This document shows, one piece after another, positions 24,917 through 33,070 of a stretch of 49,604 nucleotides of DNA; positions within the stretch are counted from its first letter, which is position 1; each line of letters begins with the position of its first letter. Origin of the DNA: Clostridiales bacterium. GTDB taxonomy: Bacteria > Bacillota > Clostridia > Lachnospirales > Lachnospiraceae. The stretch is from contig JAQXIM010000015.1 in assembly GCA_029007785.1 (NCBI GenBank), positions 1 to 49,604 of the forward strand. The letters run 5' to 3'. Made by a program: the position numbers and the translations under genes. The notes under the pieces are model-generated. The model was not told where the DNA came from. It made no database searches and saw only the letters and a program-made list of their open reading frames with translations.

Positions 24917-26326
24917 ATGGCAAAGAAAAGACCCGTTAAAATTACGGAGACCGTTCTCCGTGATGCTCATCAGTCTCTGATCGCTACCCGTATGACCACT
25001 GACCAGATGCTTCCCATCATTGAGAAGATGGATCAGGTAGGATATAATGCGGTAGAATGCTGGGGCGGCGCTACCTTCGATGCAGCAATGCGTTTCCTGA
25101 AGGAAGATCCCTGGGAGAGACTTCGTAAATTCCGCGATGGCTTTAAGAACACGAAACTGCAGATGCTGTTCCGTGGACAGAACATTCTGGGCTATCGTCA
25201 TTATGCCGATGATGTGGTAGAGTACTTCGTTCAGAAGTCTCTGGCCAATGGTATTGATATTATTCGTATTTTTGATGCTCTGAACGATATCCGCAATCTG
25301 GAGACTGCTGTAAAGGCTACCAAGAAAGAAGGCGGACATGTACAGACTGCCATCTCCTACACTCTCGGTGAACCTTATACTCTGGATTACTATGTAAAAC
25401 TGGCTAAGGATATGGAGAACATGGGTGCCGATTCCATCTGTATCAAAGATATGGCTGGTCTGCTGGTTCCTTACGAGGCTGAGTCCCTGGTAAGAGCCAT
25501 CAAAGAGAACACGAAGGTTCCGCTGGAACTGCATACTCACTGCACTAGCGGTGTTGCTGAGATGACCTACATGCGTGCAGTAGAAGCCGGCTGTGATATC
25601 ATTGATACAGCAATTTCTCCCTTCGCACAGGGCACCAGCCAGCCTGCTACAGAAGTACAGGTTGCTACCTATAAGGGAACCAAGTACGACACCGGCCTGA
25701 ATGCAGAGTTGCTGAATGAGATTACCGAATACTTCCGTCCTCTTCGTGAGGAGGCTCTGGCCAGCGGTCTGATGAGCACCAAAGTATTGGGTGTAGATAT
25801 CAATACCCTTCGTTATCAGGTACCCGGCGGTATGCTGTCCAACCTGGTATCCCAGCTGAAGGATCAGCATGCAGAAGACAAGTTTTATGATGTACTGAAC
25901 GAAATTCCCCGTGTACGTGAAGACATGGGTATGCCTCCCCTGGTAACTCCTTCCAGCCAGATTGTAGGTACTCAGGCAGTATTTAACGTACTGATGGGTG
26001 AGAGATACAAAGTGGCAACCAAGGAGACCAAGGCAATTCTGGCCGGCGAATACGGTCAGACAGTACGTCCTTTCAATGCAGAAATTCAGAAGAAAGTAAA
26101 CGGCGACAAAGAGCCGATTACCTGCCGTCCTGCAGATCTTCTGGAACCGGAATTGGGTAAAATTGAAGCAGAACTTGGCGAATGGAAAGAACAGGATGAA
26201 GATATCCTTTCCTACGCTCTGTTCCCTCAGGTTGCTATGGATTTCTTCAAGCACAGAAAAGCTGTACGTGAAGGAAACGCACCGGTATGCGGCAGCGTAG
26301 AGTGCTCGGTTCAGCCGGTTAAATAA
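24917..26326 (+). CDS. oadA: Oxaloacetate decarboxylase alpha subunit (carboxyltransferase)
   Basis: Transfers the carboxyl group of oxaloacetate to biotin, giving pyruvate. The N-terminal pyruvate-carboxylase-type carboxyltransferase signature is visible: ITETVLRDAHQSLIATRM, then ECWGGATFDAAMRFL, IRIFDALNDIRN and KDMAGLL. The metal-binding pair ELHTHCTSG follows. The C-terminus is the conserved PYC/OADA domain without a fused biotin domain; the carrier is encoded separately at 23395. The sequence type points to oxaloacetate rather than methylmalonyl-CoA as substrate. The operon would let the cell couple decarboxylation to a sodium gradient. Confidence 0.94.
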   Translation: MAKKRPVKITETVLRDAHQSLIATRMTTDQMLPIIEKMDQVGYNAVECWGGATFDAAMRFLKEDPWERLRKFRDGFKNTKLQMLFRGQNILGYRHYADDVVEYFVQKSLANGIDIIRIFDALNDIRNLETAVKATKKEGGHVQTAISYTLGEPYTLDYYVKLAKDMENMGADSICIKDMAGLLVPYEAESLVRAIKENTKVPLELHTHCTSGVAEMTYMRAVEAGCDIIDTAISPFAQGTSQPATEVQVATYKGTKYDTGLNAELLNEITEYFRPLREEALASGLMSTKVLGVDINTLRYQVPGGMLSNLVSQLKDQHAEDKFYDVLNEIPRVREDMGMPPLVTPSSQIVGTQAVFNVLMGERYKVATKETKAILAGEYGQTVRPFNAEIQKKVNGDKEPITCRPADLLEPELGKIEAELGEWKEQDEDILSYALFPQVAMDFFKHRKAVREGNAPVCGSVECSVQPVK

Positions 26327-26348
26327 GTCATTCTTGAATTATTATTAT

Positions 26349-26404
26349 AAAAGAGGCTTTCCGCATACAGGGAGTTTCCCCTGCATCGCGGGAAGCTTCT
26401 TTTC
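26349..26404 (+). terminator. Terminator of the decarboxylase operon
   Basis: AAAAGA-GGCTTTCCGC pairs with GCGGGAAGC-TTCTTTT, and an inner CAGGG/CCCTG stem extends it. The right arm ends in a T-run (26400-26403). Confidence 0.88.
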
Positions 26405-26463
26405 ATTGCAGAGCATCCGAAAGGAACAGCTGGTTCTGAAGCTGAGGAAAGCGGAGATTCTGG

Positions 26464-26492
26464 TTGATCGTTTTTGCAGGAAGCGGTATCAT
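26464..26492 (+). promoter_or_regulatory. Promoter of the beta-helix protein gene
   Basis: TTGATC (26464-26469), a 17-bp spacer and TATCAT (26487-26492). Confidence 0.5.
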
Positions 26493-26524
26493 AAAATCAA
26501 AGCGATACAGGATAACACATAAAA

Positions 26525-26538
26525 TATCGCGCGCGATA
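26525..26538 (+). promoter_or_regulatory. 14-bp perfect palindrome at the Shine-Dalgarno
   Basis: TATCGCGCGCGATA is a perfect palindrome that directly abuts the GGAGG ribosome site of the gene at 26550. It is a candidate operator or a structure that gates translation. Confidence 0.55.
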
Positions 26539-26549
26539 GGAGGATCAAA

Positions 26550-27419
26550 ATGAAACGATGGAAACAATTTTGGGCAAAGACGCTGTTTTTGATTGTTGTA
26601 CTGGCGGCAGCCGGTTTTCTGCTCCCGCCGGCAGCTGAATGTCAGGCAGCGAAAAAAGTATGTACCATTGGCTCCAAAAGCTATACCAGTCTGGAAGCAG
26701 CCGTAAAGGAAGCGAAGAAAGGGGCTTCCATCAAGCTGACGGCGAATACGTCCCTGAGCAAAAACATTGAAGTAGGGAAAAAACTGACCATCGATCTCAA
26801 CGGAATGACCCTGGATACAAAAAAGAAGATGATCTGGGCTAATAAGAAGGGAGACTTAACCATTACAGGAAAAGCAAAGTCTCAGGTAAAAAGTCACAGC
26901 GATTATTGGGCAGCGGCAGTATCCGACGGAAAGCTGACTCTGGCCGGTCAGATCACCTGGACTGGTGCCGTTTACAGTGATAACGGAGAACTTACCATCA
27001 AAAATGGTACTTTTAAAAAGACGGCAGCCACGGAGGAGCAGGCTTCCGGTCTCATTCTGGCTGTAGGCGGCGAGCTGACGATTTCAGGCGGTACCTTTGA
27101 GGCCACCAATATGACCGCCATCAACTGCCCCAGTGCCGGCAGCCTTACCATCAGCGGAGGAACTTTCACCGGAAAAGGAATCGATTTTGATACGGATGAA
27201 GTACCTTCTGCCCTGTCTTATAACGGTGCCGGTATCGGCAATGTAACCATTACAAAAGGTACGTTTTCTTCGCCGGTTGATATTTATTTTGCCAATATCG
27301 TAAAAATTTCCGGAGGAACCTTCAAAAAGTCTGTTTATCTTGTTAATAACAGCAAAAACAAAATAACCGGAGGCAAATTCTCAAAGAATGGTGGGAAACC
27401 GGTGATCACCAAGCTGTAA
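26550..27419 (+). CDS. Secreted right-handed beta-helix protein of unknown function
   Basis: A signal peptide (residues 1 to about 32, WAKTLFLIVVLAAAGFLLPP and then AECQA) is followed by about 255 residues of short repeated strands. The repeating units are of the ISGGTF type: LTIKNGTFKK, LTISGGTFEA, LTISGGTFTG, VTITKGTFSS, VKISGGTFKK, KITGGKFSK. This is the signature of a parallel beta-helix such as in pectate-lyase-like or adhesin passenger domains. No catalytic residues, LPxTG motif or anchor were recognised. It is probably released or loosely surface-bound, and could be an adhesin or polysaccharide-binding protein. Confidence 0.82.
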   Translation: MKRWKQFWAKTLFLIVVLAAAGFLLPPAAECQAAKKVCTIGSKSYTSLEAAVKEAKKGASIKLTANTSLSKNIEVGKKLTIDLNGMTLDTKKKMIWANKKGDLTITGKAKSQVKSHSDYWAAAVSDGKLTLAGQITWTGAVYSDNGELTIKNGTFKKTAATEEQASGLILAVGGELTISGGTFEATNMTAINCPSAGSLTISGGTFTGKGIDFDTDEVPSALSYNGAGIGNVTITKGTFSSPVDIYFANIVKISGGTFKKSVYLVNNSKNKITGGKFSKNGGKPVITKL

Positions 27420-27492
27420 TCTATGACGTCATCATAGGGAAAGACTGGGATATGAGCCTCTCCCCCAAATCGTCTTTCGGCCGTAAAAAAAT

Positions 27493-27536
27493 ATGGATGC
27501 CCTCTTTACCGGAGATCCGGAAAAGAAGGCATCCAT
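27493..27536 (-). terminator. Terminator of the gltS operon
   Basis: ATGGATGCC (27493-27501) pairs with GGCATCCAT (27528-27536), with an inner CCGG/CCGG stem. On the minus strand the stem is followed by a T-run (complement of the A7 at 27485-27491), so it ends gltS transcripts. Confidence 0.85.
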
Positions 27537-27560
27537 TCAAAGCCGGGGGCGATTTTTTCA

Positions 27561-28751
27561 TTAAAGCAGATTGATGAAGAAGGTAATAACCAGACTGTTG
27601 ATGAAATCGGCGAACATACTTCCGATAATGGGAACCAGCAGATAAGCTTTCACGGAAGGAAGAAACTTTTCTGTCAGAGCCTGCATATTTGCCATGGCAT
27701 TAGGGGTTGCACCCATACCGAAACCGCAGGTTCCTGCAGAAAGAACGGCCGCATCGTAATCTTTTCCCATGACCCGGAAAACGATGAAATAAGCGAAGAG
27801 GAACATGAGGAGAGCCTGGCTTGCAAGAAGAAGAATCAAAGGCAAGGCAAGAGCTGCCAGCTGCCAAAGCTTCAGTGTGATCATGGCAATACCGAGGAAC
27901 AAGGAAAGGCAAATATCTCCCACATCATTGATTTCACCCAGGTGGATGGTAAATTTGCCGGTAAATTCGCTGATATTCCGCATGAAAGCGGCAACCAGCA
28001 TGGCACCGATGTAGATCGGGAAAGTCATACCTGTCTTGGAAAGAAGCCAGGAAACAAAGGTTCCGATACCCATGGCCAATGCGATCTGGTAAACAGCAGG
28101 TGCATACATACTGACGGAACGATGGTGCTTTTCTTCTTCCTCTTCCAGGGGGGTAGGATCTGCAGAAACGGCTGTTTTCAGCAGATCATGGCGGCAGATC
28201 AGTCGGTTGCCGAGAGGGCCGCCCATGAGGGAACCGGCTACCAGACCAAAGGTGGCAGCAGCCGTACACATGGTGGTAGCACCTTCCAGACCGAAGTCCT
28301 CAAGAACCGGACCAAAGGCACCGGCTGTTCCATGGCCGCCTACCATGGGGATGGAACCGGTACATAGACCAATCAAAGGGTTGATCTGGAGTACCTGGGA
28401 AAGACCTACGGCCAGAATATTCTGAGTAACGATCAGAACGATAACGCACACCAGGAAAATGATCAGGCCTTTTCCGCCGCTTTTCAGAATCCGGATATTT
28501 GCCTGAAAGCCGACAGAAGTGAAAAAGATTACCATACACACGGTTTTCAGGGTTTCGTCAAAATTAAGCTCCAGAACTCCCACGGAATAAAGAATACAGG
28601 AAAGCAGTGAAAAGAGAAGACCTCCTACAACGGGAGCAGGAATACAGAAGGTTTCCAGTGCACGGATCCTTTTCTTAAGGAAGGAACCAATAAAAAGAAC
28701 AACCACGGCCAGAGCCAGAGTTTGATACATATCAAGGGAAATTTGAAACAT
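27561..28751 (-). CDS. gltS: Sodium/glutamate symporter
   Basis: An ESS-family glutamate:Na+ symporter of 396 residues with about ten membrane helices. Conserved features include IPAPVVGGLLF near residue 37, CTGSIPMVGGHGTAGAFGP in the first half and the mirrored AGTCGFGMGATPNAMANMQAL in the second half. The AAGGAGAG site precedes the ATG. It lies 14 bases after a gene for a TAXI solute-binding protein, an unusual partner for this transporter type. That suggests either assisted uptake or two parallel uptake systems in one operon. Confidence 0.94.
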   Translation of the reverse strand: MFQISLDMYQTLALAVVVLFIGSFLKKRIRALETFCIPAPVVGGLLFSLLSCILYSVGVLELNFDETLKTVCMVIFFTSVGFQANIRILKSGGKGLIIFLVCVIVLIVTQNILAVGLSQVLQINPLIGLCTGSIPMVGGHGTAGAFGPVLEDFGLEGATTMCTAAATFGLVAGSLMGGPLGNRLICRHDLLKTAVSADPTPLEEEEEKHHRSVSMYAPAVYQIALAMGIGTFVSWLLSKTGMTFPIYIGAMLVAAFMRNISEFTGKFTIHLGEINDVGDICLSLFLGIAMITLKLWQLAALALPLILLLASQALLMFLFAYFIVFRVMGKDYDAAVLSAGTCGFGMGATPNAMANMQALTEKFLPSVKAYLLVPIIGSMFADFINSLVITFFINLL

Positions 28752-28765
28752 AAGCGACTCTCCTT

Positions 28766-29752
28766 TTACTGTGCAGAATCCCCGGAAGGTAAGGTGATTC
28801 CCTGGTTTTCATAGTATTGAACAGCTCCTGGATGAAATTCGATGGGAATGGAAGTTACGGCATAATCATAATCCCCGATTAGTTTGGAACCGGTAGCATA
28901 TTGAAGTTCGGAAGCGTGTTCAAAGACACTGGCAGTGATGGCCTGGGCGAGATCCGCAGAAAGGGATTCATTGGCAATCAGAACTGCTTTCACGCCGACA
29001 GTGGCAATTTCCTCCGTCTGATTCGGATAGGTACCAGCGGGAATCGTAACATTTGTATAACAGGGATACAGGCTTGTCAGCTGATGGATGGTACGTTCGT
29101 CCAGGGATAAGAGCCGGATCTCCATGGAAGAAGCAAGTTCGCTGACGGCTGTGGTGGGAGCACCGGCGGTGCAGAAGAAACCATCCAGATCTCCGTTTTT
29201 CATAGCCTGGGCCGAATCGGCAAAGGACATATATTGTACATCCAGCATGTTCAGAGAAATTCCGTTGGACAGAAGAATTTGTTCTGCATTTTGACATACA
29301 CCGGAATCCTCTTCTCCGATGGAGATACGTTTGCCCACTAAATCCGATACGCATTCGATCTGAGCTTCGCAGGATACAACGATCTGGCAGCTTTCTGTAT
29401 AGAGTCCGGCAAGAGCCTGAAAACCGGTTCTGCTGTCGTCGGTGAAGACACCGGTTCCATTGACCGCATCCAGTAAAGTATCGCTTTGTACTATGGCAAG
29501 CTGGAGATAATCTTCACTGATCAGGCGGAGATTTGCGGCAGAGCCAGCCGTGGATTTTGTATTGATTTGCAGGTTTCCCCCAATGTCTTCTTCCAGAAAA
29601 TGGGACAGAGCACTGCCGTAGGCATAATAGTTTCCGCCGATACCGCCTGTGCCGAATCGGAGTTCCTGACGATCAGACATGGTGCCACAGCCGCTGGCAG
29701 TGACAATGACAGCGATCAGGAGAAACAAAATGGGATAGAATGGTTTCTTCAT
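28766..29752 (-). CDS. TAXI-family solute-binding lipoprotein
   Basis: A lipobox, TASGCG, with cysteine near residue 22, predicts a membrane-tethered lipoprotein. The mature part matches the TAXI family of TRAP-transporter binding proteins: RFGTGGIGGNYYAYGSALSHFL near the start, then KSTAGSAANLRLI, LAIVQSDTLLDAV, GKRISIGEEDSGVCQNAEQIL and DLDGFFCTAGAPTTAVSEL. TAXI proteins normally feed a fused TRAP permease (DctQM), which is absent here. The next gene is gltS instead. Some TAXI proteins are reported to bind glutamate or 2-oxoglutarate, which would fit. AAGGAGG precedes the ATG. Confidence 0.9.
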   Translation of the reverse strand: MKKPFYPILFLLIAVIVTASGCGTMSDRQELRFGTGGIGGNYYAYGSALSHFLEEDIGGNLQINTKSTAGSAANLRLISEDYLQLAIVQSDTLLDAVNGTGVFTDDSRTGFQALAGLYTESCQIVVSCEAQIECVSDLVGKRISIGEEDSGVCQNAEQILLSNGISLNMLDVQYMSFADSAQAMKNGDLDGFFCTAGAPTTAVSELASSMEIRLLSLDERTIHQLTSLYPCYTNVTIPAGTYPNQTEEIATVGVKAVLIANESLSADLAQAITASVFEHASELQYATGSKLIGDYDYAVTSIPIEFHPGAVQYYENQGITLPSGDSAQ

Positions 29753-29800
29753 GCAAAATCCTCCTTGTCATATTTGCGGATACAGTATATTTCATCTGTA

Positions 29801-29820
29801 TTTTCACTTTACTGTGAAAA
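29801..29820. promoter_or_regulatory. 20-bp palindrome upstream of the TAXI-gltS operon
   Basis: TTTTCAC (29801-29807) and GTGAAAA (29814-29820) form a perfect dyad over TTTACT, about 50 bases upstream of the TAXI gene start. It is a plausible operator. The remainder of this 316-bp divergent gap is very AT-rich and I could not assign a clear minus-strand promoter. Confidence 0.5.
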
Positions 29821-30068
29821 GATCGTATTATTATTCAATATTTATAAAAATGTTTAATTATTAACGACTTTGATGAAAATATAACCTTTACTTGTTTTTA
29901 CTGTCGTACATTGTAACAGATTATCAGCATAATATAAAGCGAAAAATTATTACGATAAATATTATTTGTATAAATTAAAAGAACGGCCCCCAAAAAAACT
30001 TTTTCTTAAGTGGAACAGAGAAAAAAACCGGAACAGACCATACTTGACATACGGACGAGGAGTAATAT

Positions 30069-31430
30069 ATGATGATCCAGGAACAAAGAGATAAAAATCG
30101 ACGTATGGATAAAAAGCACGCGGAAAGCACACGGGAGATGAGTATGGCAAAGATTATTGTAATCGGCGGCGGTGCAGCAGGTATGATGGCAGCTATTGCT
30201 GCGGGAGAAAGCGGTCACCAGGTACAGCTTTATGAGAAAAATGAAAAGCTGGGAAAAAAGATTTTTATTACGGGAAAAGGCAGATGCAATGTGACAAATG
30301 CAGGAGAACGTGATGATTTTTTCAGCCATATTGTGACGAATCCCAAATTTCTTTACTCATCCTTTGGCAAGTGGAGCAACTGGGATATGTATGATTTTCT
30401 GGAGAGAAATCATTTGCCGTTAAAGATCGAACGGGGAAATCGTGTCTTCCCTTCTTCAGACAAATCATCGGATGTCATCAAAGCCCTGCAGCATGCCCTG
30501 GATCAGGCTCATGTTTCCTGGCATTTGAACTGCGGAGTAAAGAAATTGATTTTAGAAGAAAACGCAGGAGAGGAAGGAGAAAAAGCACCGTCACTTCGGT
30601 GCTGCGGTGTGGTTCTCGATGACGGGACAGAGAAAAAAGCCGATCGTGTCATTGCGGCCACGGGAGGTCTGTCTTATCCTTCCACCGGTTCCACCGGCGA
30701 CGGATATCGCTGGGCCCGGGAGGCAGGTCATCATGTGTCTGAGCTGTATCCCGCCCTGGTTCCTTTTGATGCAGTGCTGAAGGATGGCAGTTCCTGTCGG
30801 GAACTCCAGGGACTGGCTTTGAAAAATGTTGGTGTCCGAATGGTGAGAGACGGAAAAGAGCTGGCCTCGGATTTTGGAGAGATGCTGTTCACCCATTTTG
30901 GGGTCAGCGGTCCCGTGATTTTGTCGGCCAGCAATCTGGTGACATCATCCATGGATCAGGGAGAAATCCAGCTTTGGATTGATTTGAAACCGGCTCTCAG
31001 TGAAGAACAGCTGGATGTCCGGCTGCTGAGAGAACTGGAACTGGGAGCCAATAAGCAGATGAAAAATCTGTTGGGTACTCTTTTCCCTGCCAAATTGATC
31101 CCTGTTATGCTTCGATATACGGGAATTTCTCCGGAAAAGAAGGGAAGAGAGATTACAAGAGAAGAAAGAAGCCGGCTGCTTCATGAAACGAAATATTTTC
31201 AGGTTCGGCTGCTTCGCACCAGAAGCTTCCGTGAAGCAATTATTACTCAGGGCGGTATTTCGGTGAAGGAGATTCAGCCTTCCACCATGGAATCGAAATT
31301 GGTAAAAGGACTTCATTTTGCCGGGGAAGTACTGGATGTGGAAGGCTTCACCGGAGGCTATAATCTTCAGATTGCATGGTCTACCGGGTATGCGGCAGGA
31401 AAAGCCGGAGACGGGAAGAAGACCAGATAG
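30069..31430 (+). CDS. NAD(P)/FAD-dependent oxidoreductase, HI0933/BaiN type
   Basis: A flavoprotein with an N-terminal dinucleotide fold (KIIVIGGGAAGMMAAIAAGESGHQVQLYEKNEKLGKKIFITGKGRCNVTN). Later come GGLSYPSTGSTGDGY, and the C-terminal GGISVKEIQPSTMESKLVKGLHFAGEVLDVEGFTGGYNLQIAWSTG, which identify the HI0933 family. BaiN, a bile-acid-pathway enzyme, belongs to it, but most members have unknown substrates. The ATG at 30069 has a strong GAGGAG site. An alternative ATG at 30144 (MAKII) starts the family's usual N-terminus and has its own GGGAG, so the first 25 residues are doubtful. Confidence 0.9.
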   Translation: MMIQEQRDKNRRMDKKHAESTREMSMAKIIVIGGGAAGMMAAIAAGESGHQVQLYEKNEKLGKKIFITGKGRCNVTNAGERDDFFSHIVTNPKFLYSSFGKWSNWDMYDFLERNHLPLKIERGNRVFPSSDKSSDVIKALQHALDQAHVSWHLNCGVKKLILEENAGEEGEKAPSLRCCGVVLDDGTEKKADRVIAATGGLSYPSTGSTGDGYRWAREAGHHVSELYPALVPFDAVLKDGSSCRELQGLALKNVGVRMVRDGKELASDFGEMLFTHFGVSGPVILSASNLVTSSMDQGEIQLWIDLKPALSEEQLDVRLLRELELGANKQMKNLLGTLFPAKLIPVMLRYTGISPEKKGREITREERSRLLHETKYFQVRLLRTRSFREAIITQGGISVKEIQPSTMESKLVKGLHFAGEVLDVEGFTGGYNLQIAWSTGYAAGKAGDGKKTR

Positions 31431-31544
31431 AACGGGATACAGAGTATAGGTAAGTATAGAGTATCGGGCAGTATAAAATAATAAGAAGTACAGAGTATTG
31501 CAGATGGCATATCCAAAGAATAACGACGGAGGGAATCATATAAA

Positions 31545-32237
31545 ATGAAAGACTGTATTGCAGTAGACGGACCGGCAGGTGCCGGAAAAAGCACGATTGC
31601 ACGGAAAGTAGCAGAACGACTGGGAATTATTTATGTGGACACCGGAGCCATGTACCGGGCAATGGGACTTTATTTTCATAATCTGGGAATTGACTCTCAG
31701 GATCAGGAAGGGATTGCAGGTGCTGTGGATCAGGCAGAAATCAGCATTGAGTACCGGGACGGAGAGCAGCAGGTGATTCTGAACGGTGAAAATGTTAATG
31801 GTTTGATCCGAACCAACGAGGCAGGCAATCTGGCCTCTGCTTATTCCAAATATACGCCGGTACGGAAAAAACTGGTGGAGCTGCAGCAGCAGCTGGCAGC
31901 CCGTACACCGGTGATTATGGACGGACGCGACATTGGAACGGTGGTGCTGCCGGATGCCATGCTGAAGGTTTATCTGACGGCCAGTGTGGAAATTCGGGCA
32001 AAACGCCGGTATCTGGAATACAAGCAGAAAAATGTGGAAACGACCCTGGAAAAAGTAGAAGAAGAAGTGAGAACCAGGGATGATCAGGATATGCATCGGG
32101 AAGTCTCTCCCCTCATGAGAGCCGAAGATGCCCTGCTTCTGGATGCTTCGGATATGACGGTGGAACAGGTAGTGGATGTCTTTGTGAAATGGTATCAGGA
32201 ACGCAAAGTACAGCAGGAGGAAGGAACATGGAAGTAA
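31545..32237 (+). CDS. cmk: Cytidylate kinase
   Basis: Phosphorylates CMP and dCMP with ATP. The P-loop is GPAGAGKSTIARKVAERLG, followed by YVDTGAMYRAMGLYF. The CMP-binding DGRDIGTVVLPDA and the RAKRRYLE lid region are also clear. Length 230 residues, normal. GGAGG lies upstream of the ATG. It overlaps ispH by 10 bases, and the order cmk-ispH-rpsA is characteristic of Clostridia. The 115 bases upstream hold degenerate repeats of TATAGAGTAT and TACAGAGTAT. Confidence 0.97.
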   Translation: MKDCIAVDGPAGAGKSTIARKVAERLGIIYVDTGAMYRAMGLYFHNLGIDSQDQEGIAGAVDQAEISIEYRDGEQQVILNGENVNGLIRTNEAGNLASAYSKYTPVRKKLVELQQQLAARTPVIMDGRDIGTVVLPDAMLKVYLTASVEIRAKRRYLEYKQKNVETTLEKVEEEVRTRDDQDMHREVSPLMRAEDALLLDASDMTVEQVVDVFVKWYQERKVQQEEGTWK

Positions 32238-33070
32238 TTCTGGCTAAGACGGCCGGCTTCTGTTTTGGCGTTCGTCGGGCAGTGGAACAGGTATACCAGC
32301 AGGTGGAACAGGGTACCAGGCCTATTTATACCTACGGACCCATTATCCACAATGAAGAAGTGGTAGCCGAACTGGAATCCCGGGGAGTTCGCGTTGTGGA
32401 AGAAGGACAGCTGGACAGCTGTCGGGAAGGAACCATCGTGATCCGGTCCCATGGTGTAGGACGGCATATTCAGGAACAGATGGAAGCCCAGAGACTGAAT
32501 GTGGTGGATGCTACCTGTCCCTTTGTAAAAAAAATCCATCGCATTGTGGAAAAAGCTTCCGAAGAAGGCCGGGCAATCATCATTGCCGGCAATCGAAATC
32601 ATCCGGAAGTCCAGGGCATTCAGGGGTGGAGCCGTACTCCGGTATATGTGGTAGAAACGGCGGAGGAAGTGGAAAAACTGCCGGAACTTAATGAAGTAAC
32701 GATGGTGAGTCAGACAACATTTAATTATAAGAAATTTGAAGAACTGGTTGAAAAAACAAAGGAAAAGGGTTACAATACTATTGTTGTGAACACAATTTGC
32801 AATGCTACACAGGAACGTCAAATCGAAGCGAGAGAAATCGCGGAAAAAGTAGAGTCTATGATTGTAATTGGAGGCAGGAATAGTTCGAATACGCAGAAGC
32901 TTTATGAGATCTGCCGGGATGTTTGCCCCAATACCTATTATATACAGACAGTTGTTGACTTAGGAGCAAAAGGTTTCGCACCAGTACGTAGCGTAGGTAT
33001 CACAGCAGGGGCAAGTACCCCGAACAATATTATTGAGGAGGTTCATACTTATGTCAGAAGTAAGCTTTGA
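32228..33070 (+). CDS. ispH: 4-hydroxy-3-methylbut-2-enyl diphosphate reductase
   Basis: IspH is the last enzyme of the non-mevalonate pathway and makes IPP and DMAPP with a 4Fe-4S cluster. The three cluster cysteines are in FCFGVRRA, DATCPFV and ICNATQERQ. The substrate-binding IRSHGVG and TAGASTPN are also present. The ATG at 32228 is chosen, because AGGAGGAAGG precedes it; an in-frame upstream ATG at 32189 lies deep within cmk. Length 280 residues. It overlaps rpsA by 20 bases. In some Clostridia IspH and S1 are fused into one protein, and the overlap here looks like an unfused form of that pair. Confidence 0.97.
   Translation: MEVILAKTAGFCFGVRRAVEQVYQQVEQGTRPIYTYGPIIHNEEVVAELESRGVRVVEEGQLDSCREGTIVIRSHGVGRHIQEQMEAQRLNVVDATCPFVKKIHRIVEKASEEGRAIIIAGNRNHPEVQGIQGWSRTPVYVVETAEEVEKLPELNEVTMVSQTTFNYKKFEELVEKTKEKGYNTIVVNTICNATQERQIEAREIAEKVESMIVIGGRNSSNTQKLYEICRDVCPNTYYIQTVVDLGAKGFAPVRSVGITAGASTPNNIIEEVHTYVRSKL

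Noticed and set aside
23801-26254. An 817-codon open frame on the minus strand
   Set aside because: It is the antisense of the highly biased oadB and oadA genes. Its sequence is rich in Gln, His and Ser without any recognisable domain, as expected of a shadow frame.
26334-26522. A 62-codon plus-strand frame after oadA
   Set aside because: It runs straight through the operon terminator and has no ribosome site or homology.
30044-30073. TTGACA-N18-TATGAT promoter before the flavoprotein
   Set aside because: The -10 would overlap the ATG at 30069, which has a strong GAGGAG. It is workable only if translation begins at 30144, so it is noted but not called.
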